Below are positions 1 to 8,738 of a DNA stretch of 64,000 nt, in pieces (positions within the stretch are counted from its first letter, which is position 1; every line of letters begins with the position of its first letter). This stretch comes from Bacillota bacterium. GTDB taxonomy: Bacteria > Bacillota > Negativicutes > Sporomusales > Sporomusaceae. The stretch spans positions 15,401 to 79,400 of the forward strand of contig JAEWGR010000077.1 in assembly GCA_023388195.1 (NCBI GenBank), given 5' to 3'. The notes beneath the pieces were generated by a model that searched no databases, was not told the DNA's origin, and was given only the letters and a program-made list of their open reading frames with translations. The position numbers and the translations under genes are program-made.

Positions 1-445
1 TACGGAAAATATTCTGCTTGGTCCCCTGAAAGTGCAAGGGCGGGACAAACAGGAGGCATCCGAACAGGCTGAACAGCTGCTGGCCAGGGTCGGTCTGCTT
101 GACCGGCAGCATGCCTACCCCCGCCAGCTGTCCGGCGGGCAAAAACAGCGCATCGCTATTGTCCGCGCTTTATGCATGAACCCGGAGATTATGCTGTTTG
201 ACGAGGTTACCGCCGCGCTTGACCCGGAAATGGTGCGGGAGGTGCTGGATGTGATCTTAGGCCTTGCTAAACAGGGGATGACAATGGTAATTGTGACCCA
301 TGAAATGGGGTTCGCCAGGGCGGTTGCCGACCGCATCGTCTTTATCGATGCCGGCAGGATCTGCGAAACAGCCACACCGGCTGAGTTTTTTTCCAACCCC
401 AGGACAGAGCGGGCTCAGCAATTTTTAAATATATTCCAATACTAA
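1..445 (+). CDS. Amino-acid ABC transporter ATPase (5' end outside window)
   Basis: This is the C-terminal part of a GlnQ/HisP-type ATPase that energises polar amino-acid uptake. The frame is open from base 2, so the gene starts before the window. The visible protein has the ABC signature LSGGQKQRIAIVRAL, the Walker B region IMLFDEVTAALDP and the switch histidine in VIVTHEMGFAR, all standard for the polar amino-acid uptake (PAAT) family. A substrate-binding lipoprotein follows after 27 bases, which supports one operon. The Walker A motif and permease must lie upstream of the window. Confidence 0.93.
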   Translation, partial: TENILLGPLKVQGRDKQEASEQAEQLLARVGLLDRQHAYPRQLSGGQKQRIAIVRALCMNPEIMLFDEVTAALDPEMVREVLDVILGLAKQGMTMVIVTHEMGFARAVADRIVFIDAGRICETATPAEFFSNPRTERAQQFLNIFQY

Positions 446-472
446 ATTGGCTAAGCGAAAGGATGAGGGATT

Positions 473-1348
473 ATGAATGGCAAAAAGATTCTGGCGTTGA
501 TTTTCAGTGCTCTACTCTTGGTAGGAGTGTTGGCCGGCTGCGGCTCAACCGCAACTACGAAAACAGACGGGAAACAGGAAGGAGCGGCCAAAAGTACTGT
601 TGAAGAGATAAAAAAACGGGGCACTGTTAGAATAGGCATCTTCGGCGACAAGCCGCCGTTCGGCTTTATTGATGCCAATGGCAAGAACCAGGGATTTGAT
701 GTGTATATTGCCAAAAGACTGGCCAAAGACCTCTTAGGTGATGAGTCAAAAATAGAATTTGTCCTGCTGGAACCGGCCAGCCGCGTCGAATATCTGCAAA
801 CAAACAAAGTGGACATTGTGTTGGCTAACTTTACTGTCACGGAAGAAAGAAAGCAAAAGGTTGATTTCGCTAATCCGTACATGAAGGTTTCACTGGGTGT
901 CGTTTCACCCCAGGGTGCCCCTATTACCTCTGTTGACCAGTTAAAAGGCAAAAAGCTGATTATTATCAAAGGGACGACGGCGGAAACCTATTTCACCAAA
1001 AACCATCCTGAGGTTGAGTTGTTAAAATTCGACCAGATCACGCAGGCCTTTGAGGCGTTAAAAGACAAACGCGGCGTGGCTCTTTCCCAGGACAACACCC
1101 TGCTGTTTGCCTGGGCCAAAGAAAATGCCGGTTTTACTGTCGGTATCTCCACGTTAGGCAGTCTTGACACCATTGCCCCGGCAGTTAAACAAGGCAACAA
1201 AGAGCTGCTCAACTGGATCAACCAGGAGTTAGAAACCCTTGGCAAAGAAAACTTCATCCACAAGGCTTATGAGGCAACCTTAAAACCAGTTTATGGTGAT
1301 TCGATTAACCCGGAAGACATTGTTGTCGAAGGCGGCAAACTGAAATAG
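473..1348 (+). CDS. Amino-acid ABC transporter substrate-binding lipoprotein
   Basis: A 291-aa extracellular solute-binding protein of family 3 (amino-acid binders). Residues 1-22 form a lipoprotein signal peptide ending in the lipobox LAGC, so the mature protein should be lipid-anchored at Cys22. The mature domain starts with KKRGTVRIGIFGDKPPFGF, the usual first strand of this fold, and has FTVTEERKQKVDFANPY, a family hallmark. The start is set by an AAGGATGAGGG ribosome site. It is the last gene of the operon and is followed by a hairpin terminator. The ligand cannot be told; cystine/glutamine-type binders are closest in style. Confidence 0.9.
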   Translation: MNGKKILALIFSALLLVGVLAGCGSTATTKTDGKQEGAAKSTVEEIKKRGTVRIGIFGDKPPFGFIDANGKNQGFDVYIAKRLAKDLLGDESKIEFVLLEPASRVEYLQTNKVDIVLANFTVTEERKQKVDFANPYMKVSLGVVSPQGAPITSVDQLKGKKLIIIKGTTAETYFTKNHPEVELLKFDQITQAFEALKDKRGVALSQDNTLLFAWAKENAGFTVGISTLGSLDTIAPAVKQGNKELLNWINQELETLGKENFIHKAYEATLKPVYGDSINPEDIVVEGGKLK

Positions 1349-1375
1349 TTCGCTAAAATACCGGCGGCATCAAAA

Positions 1376-1410
1376 ACAAGGGCACTTTACTAAACGTAAA
1401 GTGCCCTTGT
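1376..1410. terminator. Bidirectional intrinsic terminator
   Basis: A perfect 15-bp stem (1376-1390 with 1396-1410) and a 5-base loop lie between convergent genes. On the minus strand the stem is followed by a run of five T, so it is best for the gene ending at 1482; on the plus strand the T tract is weak. Confidence 0.8.
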
Positions 1411-1481
1411 TCTGTATGGCAAGCTAAGCCTTTTTTAGTTTTTCAGGAAGATATCCAACATCCCGCGCCCGCTGTCTTAGA

Positions 1482-2495
1482 TTACCGTTCTGGTTTCCTA
1501 TTCACAGCCCGGATAGGCTTTTCAAGCTGCTGGCGCCGCTCAGCTGGCCGCAGCAGAGATTCCTGCTGGCGCTGGATTTTCCGTTCCCAGTTATCAGTTA
1601 CCGTCTCTGACTGGAAGTGATGCACCAGCACCTCTGGTCTTACTTCATAGATAATCCGCTTGGCCGCCGGTACCCGGAAAGGCTGCTGATCGTCAATACG
1701 CAGCCGGTGCTCCGGCCATTCCTCCATCCTTAGCGTCCCGGCTGCAGCCTGTCTTTGCCGGCGCAGCACGTATTCCCCTGACAATGAGCAGTTTAAGCGC
1801 ACGCCCCGGATATCCCCCCGGTACAGCCTCAGTTTACGCAGTACAGCCAGAATATACTCCACTCCCTCGACTTCCGTTTTCAGGTGGTGATTGGTATTTA
1901 AAAGATGGCCTGTATTCAGCATGATGCCACTATTCGGGTGCCGGACGCCCCGTATCAGTCTGAGGGCTGAGACTTTATCCAGCAGCCGCAAACCCGGATA
2001 CCACTGATTTTCGAAAAAAAGTGCCATATGGTCGGGGATATACGGCACAAGCTCATTGATAACTTCAACGGCAGCAGTGACTACTTCGTCATCGGTGGCA
2101 CCAAATTGCCAGGTATAAGCCTCCCAGGGCTTGATCTCACCGACAGGAAAAACCAGATACCTGGCACCTGCCATCCGGGCAGCATCAATTTGCTGCCGGC
2201 AGCCTTCCAGCCATTCATCACGCGTTAAACCGCCATAACAGGCTTTGATTTTTTCTGCACTGCCCAGCCGATCCAGCAGCGCCTGCTGATTCTGCCGCCA
2301 AAAATCCAGCCAGCATTCCCCCAGCGAAAGAGCAGCGCCGTAAACCCATGGCGGTGGCAATACACCGGCCTGCCAGGCGGTACCAAGCTGTATTTCAATA
2401 CCGTCAAGCCGGCGGCGTGCCAGCAAGGACTGCAGCCAAGCTGACCGGGTGCCAGGTGCCGGCCTGCAGTCAGCCAGGCTGATTAACTGCTTCAT
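1482..2495 (-). CDS. Xylose-isomerase-like TIM-barrel protein
   Basis: A 337-aa protein resembling the sugar phosphate isomerase/epimerase superfamily (AP-endonuclease-2 fold). The pattern LDGIEIQLG near the start, ALFFENQWYPGLRLL in the middle (Glu as a likely metal ligand) and IMLNTGHLLNT (Asn/His in the position of the usual D-x-x-H metal site) fit that barrel. The second ATG is chosen because AAAAGGGG lies about 9 bases before it, but touches the first ATG. The gene is single, convergent with the upstream importer. The substrate is not predictable; the fold also includes non-isomerase enzymes. Confidence 0.6.
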   Translation of the reverse strand: MKQLISLADCRPAPGTRSAWLQSLLARRRLDGIEIQLGTAWQAGVLPPPWVYGAALSLGECWLDFWRQNQQALLDRLGSAEKIKACYGGLTRDEWLEGCRQQIDAARMAGARYLVFPVGEIKPWEAYTWQFGATDDEVVTAAVEVINELVPYIPDHMALFFENQWYPGLRLLDKVSALRLIRGVRHPNSGIMLNTGHLLNTNHHLKTEVEGVEYILAVLRKLRLYRGDIRGVRLNCSLSGEYVLRRQRQAAAGTLRMEEWPEHRLRIDDQQPFRVPAAKRIIYEVRPEVLVHHFQSETVTDNWERKIQRQQESLLRPAERRQQLEKPIRAVNRKPER

Positions 2496-2504
2496 AAAGT
2501 TCAT

Positions 2505-2894
2505 CCCCTTTTGCCTGCTCCGCTAGGCTGCACTGCATACAATCAACATCTGAACGCTCCCATTAAATAAAGGGATTTATTCCTCAGTGTCTTAAAGACA
2601 CAGCTAAAGATAAGAAAATGCTTTAAATAATGCAGAGACATCGTTTCTTTTTCCATAATATCTCAGTACGGCTACCATGTAAATACCTCATCTGAGGTAT
2701 TTAACATTATATGCCATCATTTTATCAAAAACATGTACTCATATCAGCCCGCTTATACTACAGGTAGTTTATTGCTAATTATTTTCTAACACCCTACCGC
2801 ATCCTTATTTTTGCTATGCACGCTCATAGATTTCCTGGGCAATAATTGGCCGCAATCATAAACTAAGCCAGTTCAATTTTCCGGGATCAATTGG
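2505..2894. other. Non-coding gap with two short palindromes
   Basis: No credible gene is seen. Two palindromes stand out: 2681-2702 (10-bp arms, AAATACCTCA and its complement, 2-base centre), an operator-like site upstream of the isomerase gene, and 2587-2601 (GTGTCTT arms). The rest is AT-rich spacer. Confidence 0.5.
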
Positions 2895-3058
2895 CTACCG
2901 GCCAAATTCCCTGGCGGCCTGGAACAAGGTATGAATATTCTCTACCGGAGCTTTCATCGGCGAACCCCAACCAGTGCCAGGACGTAACCTCTGGGATTGT
3001 CATATGCTTTGCGCAGACATTCTTTAGCCTCTCGCATCACATCCTCCGGCTTGCCTAA
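2895..3058 (-). pseudogene. 3' remnant of a UroD-family corrinoid methyltransferase
   Basis: The minus strand encodes LGKPEDVMREAKECLRKAY then DNPRGYVLA. After a one-base frameshift it continues as GWGSPMKAPVENIHTLF and QAAREFGR, then a TAG stop. This matches the C-terminus of the intact paralogue at 57636-58706 (GSPQEVAAEVKECLRKAGD, then SSGCGLPVGTP). Everything upstream of the last ~55 codons is gone. The conserved zinc-site Cys of the GCG motif has become Trp. It is a decayed gene end, found in no start-to-stop frame. Confidence 0.78.
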
Positions 3059-3077
3059 GAACTATATCCGAAAATCC

Positions 3078-3109
3078 CTGGAATACCAGCTGAACAGCTG
3101 GTATTCCAG
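3078..3109 (-). terminator. Perfect palindrome after the ABC importer operon
   Basis: 15-bp arms (CTGGAATACCAGCTG and its complement) around a 2-base AA centre, 45 bases past the stop of the binding-protein gene. It could be the transcript-end hairpin of that operon; the following bases are only moderately T-rich, so termination is not certain. Confidence 0.45.
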
Positions 3110-3153
3110 CATTTTCTCGTAACCATGGTCTTCTGAGCACAATTTATATTGCA

Positions 3154-4203
3154 TTACTTACCATAAACCACTTTAAGATCAAGCAAATCTTGTACGGTAA
3201 CCTTCCCTTTAGGGATTACACCGGCAGATTCCAGGTCTTCGATCCAGGGTTTAACCATTTCCGGGCTGATATCCGCATCGGCTGCATAATAATGGGTGGC
3301 ACTTACCGGTACTTTGATCCAATCTTCGGTCATTTTCCGGGCTTCCTCAGGATGTTCATTGGCCCACCTTTGGCCTTTCAGTATTGCCCGTGCGAATTTC
3401 CGGACAGTCTCAGGGTTTTGCTCAATAAAATCAGTGGTAAAGTAATAGTAACCGACGCCGCCGCCCTGACCAAAACCAGCATCCAGGCTATCAGCGATCT
3501 TTACCATGCCGGCATCCTCCATCAATTTATAGAACGGCGGATGCACGCCCGACACAACGACCAGACCTTGCTTCAACGCCTGTACAGCCTGCACGTCCGG
3601 CATAGTTACCCACTCAAATTTGTTCCGGGCAACTCCATTACGGTCGGCAATATTATTAGCCAAAAAGTCGGAGCACTGGTTATTGGTAATAATGGAGAAT
3701 TTAAGCCGGCCTTCCAGTTTGTTCAGGTCGGCAAAATTCTTAATATCCGGAGTGACGTTAGGATTGATGTACCAATTCATGTGACGCAGTTTGGGATCTT
3801 GCTCCGGCAAGGGATCAATACCGGATTTTACCACCCCTTTGATCTTGGCCCCACCGGCAATAGCAACTGCCAGTTGATTAGGATGGGCACCGCTGACGTC
3901 ATTATTGCCATTTAGAACAGACGGAATAATTTGGTTAGGCTGCGTATCCCCTGTATAAACTACCTTAAGCCCTTCTTCTTTGAAAAAACCTAGCTGATCG
4001 GTTACTATCCAGGGGGTTGAGCCGCAGGCTGTCTGTGATATTGTCCGGATGGGAATCAGGCCGTCATCACCAGCGGCCTTAGCCCCATGCCCGCCGGCGG
4101 CGGCGGAATGATTGCCCAGATAAGCACCATAAGCAATTGCACCTGCTGCTGCTACGGCAACAATACCGGTTAATACGAGTTTTACTGTTTTCCTATTTGC
4201 CAT
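3154..4203 (-). CDS. ABC transporter substrate-binding protein, sulfonate/nitrate type
   Basis: A 349-aa solute-binding protein of the SsuA/TauA/NMT1 type. Residues 8-29 are a hydrophobic export or anchor segment without a clear lipobox. The mature part starts with CGSTPWIVTDQLGFFKEEGLKV, the typical first lobe of binders for aliphatic sulfonates, taurine, nitrate or thiamine precursors. It is the third gene of an operon after two permeases. No ATPase is present in this operon, so one must be borrowed. Leader elements upstream of the operon link it to the putative sulfur regulon. The ligand is unknown. Confidence 0.82.
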   Translation of the reverse strand: MANRKTVKLVLTGIVAVAAAGAIAYGAYLGNHSAAAGGHGAKAAGDDGLIPIRTISQTACGSTPWIVTDQLGFFKEEGLKVVYTGDTQPNQIIPSVLNGNNDVSGAHPNQLAVAIAGGAKIKGVVKSGIDPLPEQDPKLRHMNWYINPNVTPDIKNFADLNKLEGRLKFSIITNNQCSDFLANNIADRNGVARNKFEWVTMPDVQAVQALKQGLVVVSGVHPPFYKLMEDAGMVKIADSLDAGFGQGGGVGYYYFTTDFIEQNPETVRKFARAILKGQRWANEHPEEARKMTEDWIKVPVSATHYYAADADISPEMVKPWIEDLESAGVIPKGKVTVQDLLDLKVVYGK

Positions 4204-4249
4204 ACTGTGTAACCTCCTTTACGTTTGCCCTTGGTTAATTTGAGTAACA

Positions 4250-5083
4250 TCAGTATTCCGGTGGATTTTCTTTCCAAATAAGGATTTTCTGTTCTAGTTG
4301 GGTAAACAAATAATTAAGGGAAAGACCAAGTACAGATATCGTAACTGTTGTTGCAAACAACTTCGGGATTTGATAATTGTTCTGGGCATTGAACACCAGC
4401 CAGCCCAGACCGCTGCTCGCACCAATCATCTCAGCGGCAATCAGCATAAAAAACGCAGTATTGCAGCTTGTTTTCAAACCGTGAAAAATGCCGGGGGATG
4501 CGGCCGGCAGCACCACCTTAAAAAACATGTTGCCAGCCGTCACCCCCATGGAACGGGCAGATTTGACCAGCAATTCATCCACATTCTTTACACCGGTAAT
4601 TGTGTTAAGCAGAATTGGCCACAAGCATACCCAAAAAATCATCGAAACCTTAGATACCTCACCAATGCCAAATAGCAAAATAAATACCGGGAATAACGAA
4701 AAGGGATTTACCTCAGCCAATAATCGCATTACAGGTGTTACGATACGCTCAAATAACCGGAACCAGCCTCCCAAAAAGAAACCCAGCGGAATACCGATGA
4801 CAGCTGCCAGTACAAAACCAAACAGCGCCCGCAGCAGACTGGCCTTTATATGTATGATCAGGATACCTTCGGCCACCAAATCCCATAGTGTATTTAATAC
4901 TATGGTAGGCGGCGAAATAAAAGTTTGCGGTACCAATCCGATCCTGGGGGCTACTTCCCATATAATTAGGAAAGCAATAATAGACAGATTGTCAAAAATC
5001 AAAGTCTGAACCCATGGCAGTCCGTTTCCCCGCTCACCTCCCTCTTTACTTTTTGTAGCCGCTTTCTTTAGTGTTGCTTCCAT
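4250..5083 (-). CDS. ABC transporter permease, SsuC-like (second copy)
   Basis: A 277-aa inner-membrane permease of the BPD transporter family. The start is the ATG preceded by GGAGGGAACAAT, which gives the N-terminus MEATLKKAATKSK; a longer frame would overlap the upstream gene. The EAA coupling loop is visible as LVKSARSMGVTAGNMFFKVVLP, and there are about six membrane segments. It is clearly homologous to the adjacent permease (5127-5915), so the pair may form a heterodimeric channel. Confidence 0.87.
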   Translation of the reverse strand: MEATLKKAATKSKEGGERGNGLPWVQTLIFDNLSIIAFLIIWEVAPRIGLVPQTFISPPTIVLNTLWDLVAEGILIIHIKASLLRALFGFVLAAVIGIPLGFFLGGWFRLFERIVTPVMRLLAEVNPFSLFPVFILLFGIGEVSKVSMIFWVCLWPILLNTITGVKNVDELLVKSARSMGVTAGNMFFKVVLPAASPGIFHGLKTSCNTAFFMLIAAEMIGASSGLGWLVFNAQNNYQIPKLFATTVTISVLGLSLNYLFTQLEQKILIWKENPPEY

Positions 5084-5126
5084 ATTGTTCCCTCCTCCAC
5101 TTTCCGCCAGATAGGGTAAATCTGTA

Positions 5127-5915
5127 TTAATTAACCCTCTCTTTCGCAGCTGTTTTCCAGTCAATGAGAAGCTCTTCCAGATAATGCAAGGCATAGGTTA
5201 TTGCGGTTCCGAGAACAGCAATGCTGATAACCCCGGCAAAGAGACGCGGAATGACACCGTTGATAGCTGAGTTGTGAATGAGCCAGCCTAATCCGGCACT
5301 GGCACCAATCACCTCAGCCGCCATCAACATGAGAAATGCATGAGTTGCCCCAGTGCGCACCCCGGTAAAAATAACCGGCGCTGCTCCCGGCAACATTACC
5401 TTCCAAAAGATAATTGCCCGGCTGGCCCCCATAGATCGCGCACTTTTTATCAATAAGGGATCAATCTGCTTAATGCCGGCAATCGTAGTGAATAAAACAG
5501 GCCAAATGCTCGACCAAAAAATTATGCTGACTTTTGCCCCTTCACCGATCCCAAAAAACAAAATAAAGATAGGAAACAGCGAGAAACCGTTAATCTGCCC
5601 CAGCATGCGCAGCAAAGGCCGCAACTGCCTGGCCAGTTTAGGATAAACTCCTCCCAGCAGAAAACCGCAGGGCAGGCCAAGACCGGTGGCCAGTGCTAAT
5701 CCAATTAGGGTCCGCTGCAGGCTGGCCGCGATGTGTATAAATATCGTTCCATCGGCTGCCAATGCCCATAAGGTTAGCAACACCACGGACAGAGGCGGTA
5801 TAAATTGTCCGTCAATGACTCCAAAACGTGGCAATATCTCCCATAAGCTAAAAAATAATGCAATACCTGACACGTCGATTACCCTTGTTTTTGCTTCGTT
5901 AATCCATGCGCTCAT
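5127..5915 (-). CDS. ABC transporter permease, SsuC-like (first copy)
   Basis: A 262-aa integral membrane permease of the sulfonate/nitrate/taurine group. The coupling loop LIKSARSMGASRAIIFWKVMLPG is followed by MLMAAEVIGASAGLGWLI, both typical of SsuC/TauC. An AGGAGGGGACAGC ribosome site fixes the start. It is the first gene of a permease-permease-binding protein operon. Its about 290-base leader carries two attenuator-like elements and a consensus promoter at 6203-6231. Confidence 0.87.
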   Translation of the reverse strand: MSAWINEAKTRVIDVSGIALFFSLWEILPRFGVIDGQFIPPLSVVLLTLWALAADGTIFIHIAASLQRTLIGLALATGLGLPCGFLLGGVYPKLARQLRPLLRMLGQINGFSLFPIFILFFGIGEGAKVSIIFWSSIWPVLFTTIAGIKQIDPLLIKSARSMGASRAIIFWKVMLPGAAPVIFTGVRTGATHAFLMLMAAEVIGASAGLGWLIHNSAINGVIPRLFAGVISIAVLGTAITYALHYLEELLIDWKTAAKERVN

Positions 5916-5991
5916 GCTGTCCCCTCCTAGTCTACTAAAAATCGGCCAGTACCTGAGAATAGATAGCCACCGTCAGTCGTAAGCTATCCGG

Positions 5992-6056
5992 AAAAATATA
6001 GGCCACAAGAAATAGCCGGCTATTTCTGTGGCCTTCAGTCAATAACTGATCAACCC
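5992..6056 (-). promoter_or_regulatory. Leader element copy a (mini-hairpin plus terminator)
   Basis: On the minus strand GGGTTGA is followed by TCAGT-TATTG-ACTGA, then directly AGGCC opening a long stem (6001-6033, one bulge) and a T-rich end. It is the second of two tandem copies before the ABC importer operon. See copy f for the type form. Confidence 0.55.
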
Positions 6057-6120
6057 CTGTAAAAGGGACATCTTTATGAGATTTGTGTGTTCCAGGGCAG
6101 TGCTGGCCGTCTTATCATGC

Positions 6121-6173
6121 AAAAAGGCTGTATCCAATAAAATGGATACAGCCTCTAGTTTCTGACCAGTCAG
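6121..6173 (-). promoter_or_regulatory. Leader element copy b (mini-hairpin plus terminator)
   Basis: Minus strand: GCTGA, then CTGG-TCAGAAA-CTAG as mini-hairpin (6155-6169), then AGGCTGTATCC pairing with GGATACAGCC and TTTTT. First of two tandem copies before the ABC importer operon; about 27 nt after the expected transcription start. Confidence 0.55.
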
Positions 6174-6202
6174 CGCTGCTCTGTGACTTTGTATTTATAG
6201 CC

Positions 6203-6231
6203 ACTATACACTTAAATACATTATTTGTCAA
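6203..6231 (-). promoter_or_regulatory. Sigma-A promoter of the ABC importer operon
   Basis: TTGACA (6226-6231) and TATAGT (6203-6208), spacer exactly 17 bases, reading to the left into leader elements b and a. Confidence 0.75.
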
Positions 6232-6292
6232 TATAGATTTTATTGACTGCCCCTGGCCGGGAGAATGCGGGGAATAAGCAGGGCGGCAGTGA

Positions 6293-7111
6293 TCACTCTC
6301 CTTTTGCCGCCAAGGCAAATATATGGTAATGATCGAACCTGATTCCCGGGCCTGTACGGCATTTTTCCAGCTCTGCTTCAATATCACTCTTAGCCTGATC
6401 CCGCAGGGAATATGGAACATGATTCAAATAATTGCCGAAACAGCTGGCTTCCTGAAATAGGGTCATCTCCCGGGGGCTCTCAAAGATCTGACTGCTGTTC
6501 TCGATCTGCACACCAAGCACCCTGAATCCGGCTGCTGTCAGCAATTGCAGCAACCGGGTCGTTGTCAGACCGTGCTGGTTTTGCGTACTCTCTTCAATGT
6601 TCACTATTTGCCTGTATGGCTCTCGCCGGAGAACATTATCAATAATCAGTTGCAGCCCAGCAGCAATGTTCAGTTCCCCGGCGCCGGTAGTAATCCCAAT
6701 AGTCCCTCCCGGTTTCAGCACCCGTTGTATTTCCCGTAAAGCCAGATCCTTATTCAATACCCAATGGAATACCGCATTTAAATAGACTACATCAAAGCTG
6801 CCCCCGGCAAATTGACTGAGGTCTTCCGCATTGCCTGTCTGAAAGACAGCATTGGCATATTCGTTTTTATTATTGGCAATCTTAATCCGTTCCGGCAAAG
6901 GATCAATTCCAACAAACCGTCCGGTCGGGCCAAGCCGCGAAATAACATGCCTTCCCAGCCGACCGGTACCGCAACCGATATCCAGAACCGCAGCCCCGGG
7001 CTTAATAGCGAGCCTTGCTGCCAGGGTGCAGCCTCTATTAAACTGGGAATTGCTAATTGCTTCGTATGCGTCTGCAAGTTCGCCGTTATCAAGGGTGAGA
7101 TGAACTGCCAT
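6293..7111 (-). CDS. SAM-dependent methyltransferase, class I
   Basis: A 272-aa soluble methyltransferase. Motif I is VLDIGCGTGRLG, followed by the acidic end of strand 2 (FVGIDPLPE) and the post-core LREIQRVLKPGGTIGITT, all standard for the Methyltransf_11/25 group. GAGGAGGATAGGTT before ATG fixes the start. It is transcribed alone from its own promoter with a leader element (copy c). The acceptor is unknown; it might be a thiol or a metalloid, but nothing in the sequence proves this. Confidence 0.82.
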   Translation of the reverse strand: MAVHLTLDNGELADAYEAISNSQFNRGCTLAARLAIKPGAAVLDIGCGTGRLGRHVISRLGPTGRFVGIDPLPERIKIANNKNEYANAVFQTGNAEDLSQFAGGSFDVVYLNAVFHWVLNKDLALREIQRVLKPGGTIGITTGAGELNIAAGLQLIIDNVLRREPYRQIVNIEESTQNQHGLTTTRLLQLLTAAGFRVLGVQIENSSQIFESPREMTLFQEASCFGNYLNHVPYSLRDQAKSDIEAELEKCRTGPGIRFDHYHIFALAAKGE

Positions 7112-7137
7112 AACCTATCCTCCTCTGATTTTTTAAC

Positions 7138-7194
7138 AAAGAAAGGCTATATCCCGTGCCAACAGGGACATAGCCTTTCGTTGTTTTCGACCAT
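7138..7194 (-). promoter_or_regulatory. Leader element copy c (mini-hairpin plus terminator)
   Basis: Minus strand: GGTCG-AAAACAA-CGA, then AAGGCTATGTCCC pairing with GGGATATAGCCTTTC and TTT. The most divergent of the clear copies: only three mini-hairpin pairs, and no YTGA in front. Confidence 0.45.
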
Positions 7195-7211
7195 CCATAA
7201 TGCTTGTAAAT

Positions 7212-7240
7212 AGCTTAACTGATTATGCAATATTTGTCAA
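7212..7240 (-). promoter_or_regulatory. Sigma-A promoter of the SAM methyltransferase gene
   Basis: TTGACA (7235-7240) and TAAGCT (7212-7217), spacer 17. The flank ATTGACAAATA is shared with the promoter at 6203-6231. Confidence 0.6.
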
Positions 7241-7408
7241 TATTAACCAAAATTCGGTTCTGAATTTTTACATCCGCGGGCAAAAGTAAGCCTTTATCAC
7301 AGCAGGCCGTGTATTTTCACAGCACAAGGGATACACTTTTTATAGATCTGTTTATTATCAGAGGAGGTGGACCGGCTCTTCCCGGCTTCTGGGAAGATCG
7401 GATTTTAT

Positions 7409-8734
7409 TTGAACCCAGCAGTTGTCATCGGCAATGTATTTTTAGTTTTGTTATTAGTAGTCCTGAACGGTTTTTTTGTCGCCGCCGAATTCGCTATGGT
7501 CAAAGTGCGCAGCACGCGGATTGATACCCTCCTGCAGGAAGGAAATATGAGAGCCAAATATGCGAAACGGCTTGTAGACAATCTCGACGCTTATCTGTCT
7601 GCCTGCCAGCTCGGGATCACACTGGCTTCATTGGGACTCGGCTGGATTGGTGAACCAGCCATTGCCCGCTTGCTTGAGCCGGTGCTGGCTGGCTTTGGCC
7701 TGTCGGCAACGATGATACACACCGTATCCTTTGCCATTGCCTTTTCTATCATCACGGCCCTGCATATTATCCTGGGGGAGCTGGCGCCAAAGTCACTGGC
7801 CATTCAACAAGCCGACAGTGTGACCCTCTGGACGTCGGTACCGCTTATTGCCTTTTCCAAATTGATGTTTCCGGTCATTTGGGTATTAAACAGTGTTGCC
7901 AACTGGCTGCTGCGGCTGGTAGGCATCCAGGTGGTAGGCGAACATGAGGCTGCCCATACGGAAGAAGAAATCCGTATATTAATGGAAGAAAGCCACAAAC
8001 AAGGCTACATTAATCAGGAAGAACTCACCTATGTGGACAATATTTTTGATTTTGCCGAAAGGCATGTCTACGAAGTGATGATTCCCCGCACCGATATGGT
8101 TTGCCTGTATGCGGCAGACCCATTTGCCACTCATTTAGAAAAAGCGTTAACCGAGCAGCTTACCCGCTATCCGGTGTGCGATCCTGATAAGGACAATATT
8201 ATTGGCTTTGTTCATCTCAAGGATCTGTTCTCCGCGCTGGCGAAAGAAGAAACGCCTGCGCTTAAGGAAATAGTACGGGATATCATGGCGGTGCCGGCCT
8301 CGATGGCGATCAGTGATCTGTTAAAACAGATGCAAAAGAACAAGTCCCAAATTTCAATTGTCATTGATGAATATGGCGGTACGGCCGGTCTCGTAACCGC
8401 AGAAGACATCCTGGAAGAGATTGTAGGTGAGATTCAGGATGAGTTTGATGAAGAACGGCCGATTGTCGAAATCCGGAAAAATAATATGCACTCGGTGGAT
8501 GCCCGGTTGCTGCTGGGGCAGGTCAATGAAATCTTCGGGCTGAACCTGAATGCCGAGGATGTCGACACCTTGGGGGGCTGGATCTCACTGCAGGTGGAAA
8601 TGCCGCCTCAGGTTGGCCAGCAAATCTGCGATGACGGCTATGAGTTTATTATCGAAGAGGCCGATAATAGGAGGGTTACCCGGGTTCTATTGCGAAAATT
8701 AGAGACCCCGGAGACTGAATCTTCCCCTGATTAA
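7409..8734 (+). CDS. CNNM/CorC/HlyC-family membrane protein with CBS pair
   Basis: About 441 aa. A DUF21/CNNM transmembrane domain (residues 1 to about 190, with VLNGFFVAAEFAMVKVRSTR) is followed by two CBS domains (about 205-330; YEVMIPRTDMV is the entry) and a C-terminal CorC_HlyC domain (about 350-430). Family members are linked to magnesium/cobalt export or tolerance. The start is uncertain. TTG at 7409 gives the usual family N-terminus, NPAVVIGNVFLVLLLVVLN, whereas GTG at 7367 touches a GGAGG. The gene converges with the next one, five bases apart. Confidence 0.88.
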   Translation: MNPAVVIGNVFLVLLLVVLNGFFVAAEFAMVKVRSTRIDTLLQEGNMRAKYAKRLVDNLDAYLSACQLGITLASLGLGWIGEPAIARLLEPVLAGFGLSATMIHTVSFAIAFSIITALHIILGELAPKSLAIQQADSVTLWTSVPLIAFSKLMFPVIWVLNSVANWLLRLVGIQVVGEHEAAHTEEEIRILMEESHKQGYINQEELTYVDNIFDFAERHVYEVMIPRTDMVCLYAADPFATHLEKALTEQLTRYPVCDPDKDNIIGFVHLKDLFSALAKEETPALKEIVRDIMAVPASMAISDLLKQMQKNKSQISIVIDEYGGTAGLVTAEDILEEIVGEIQDEFDEERPIVEIRKNNMHSVDARLLLGQVNEIFGLNLNAEDVDTLGGWISLQVEMPPQVGQQICDDGYEFIIEEADNRRVTRVLLRKLETPETESSPD

Positions 8735-8738
8735 CTTC

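Noticed and set aside
3190..3915. 241-codon plus-strand frame opposite the binding-protein gene
   Set aside because: Shadow of a clear ABC binding protein; no motif or ribosome site.
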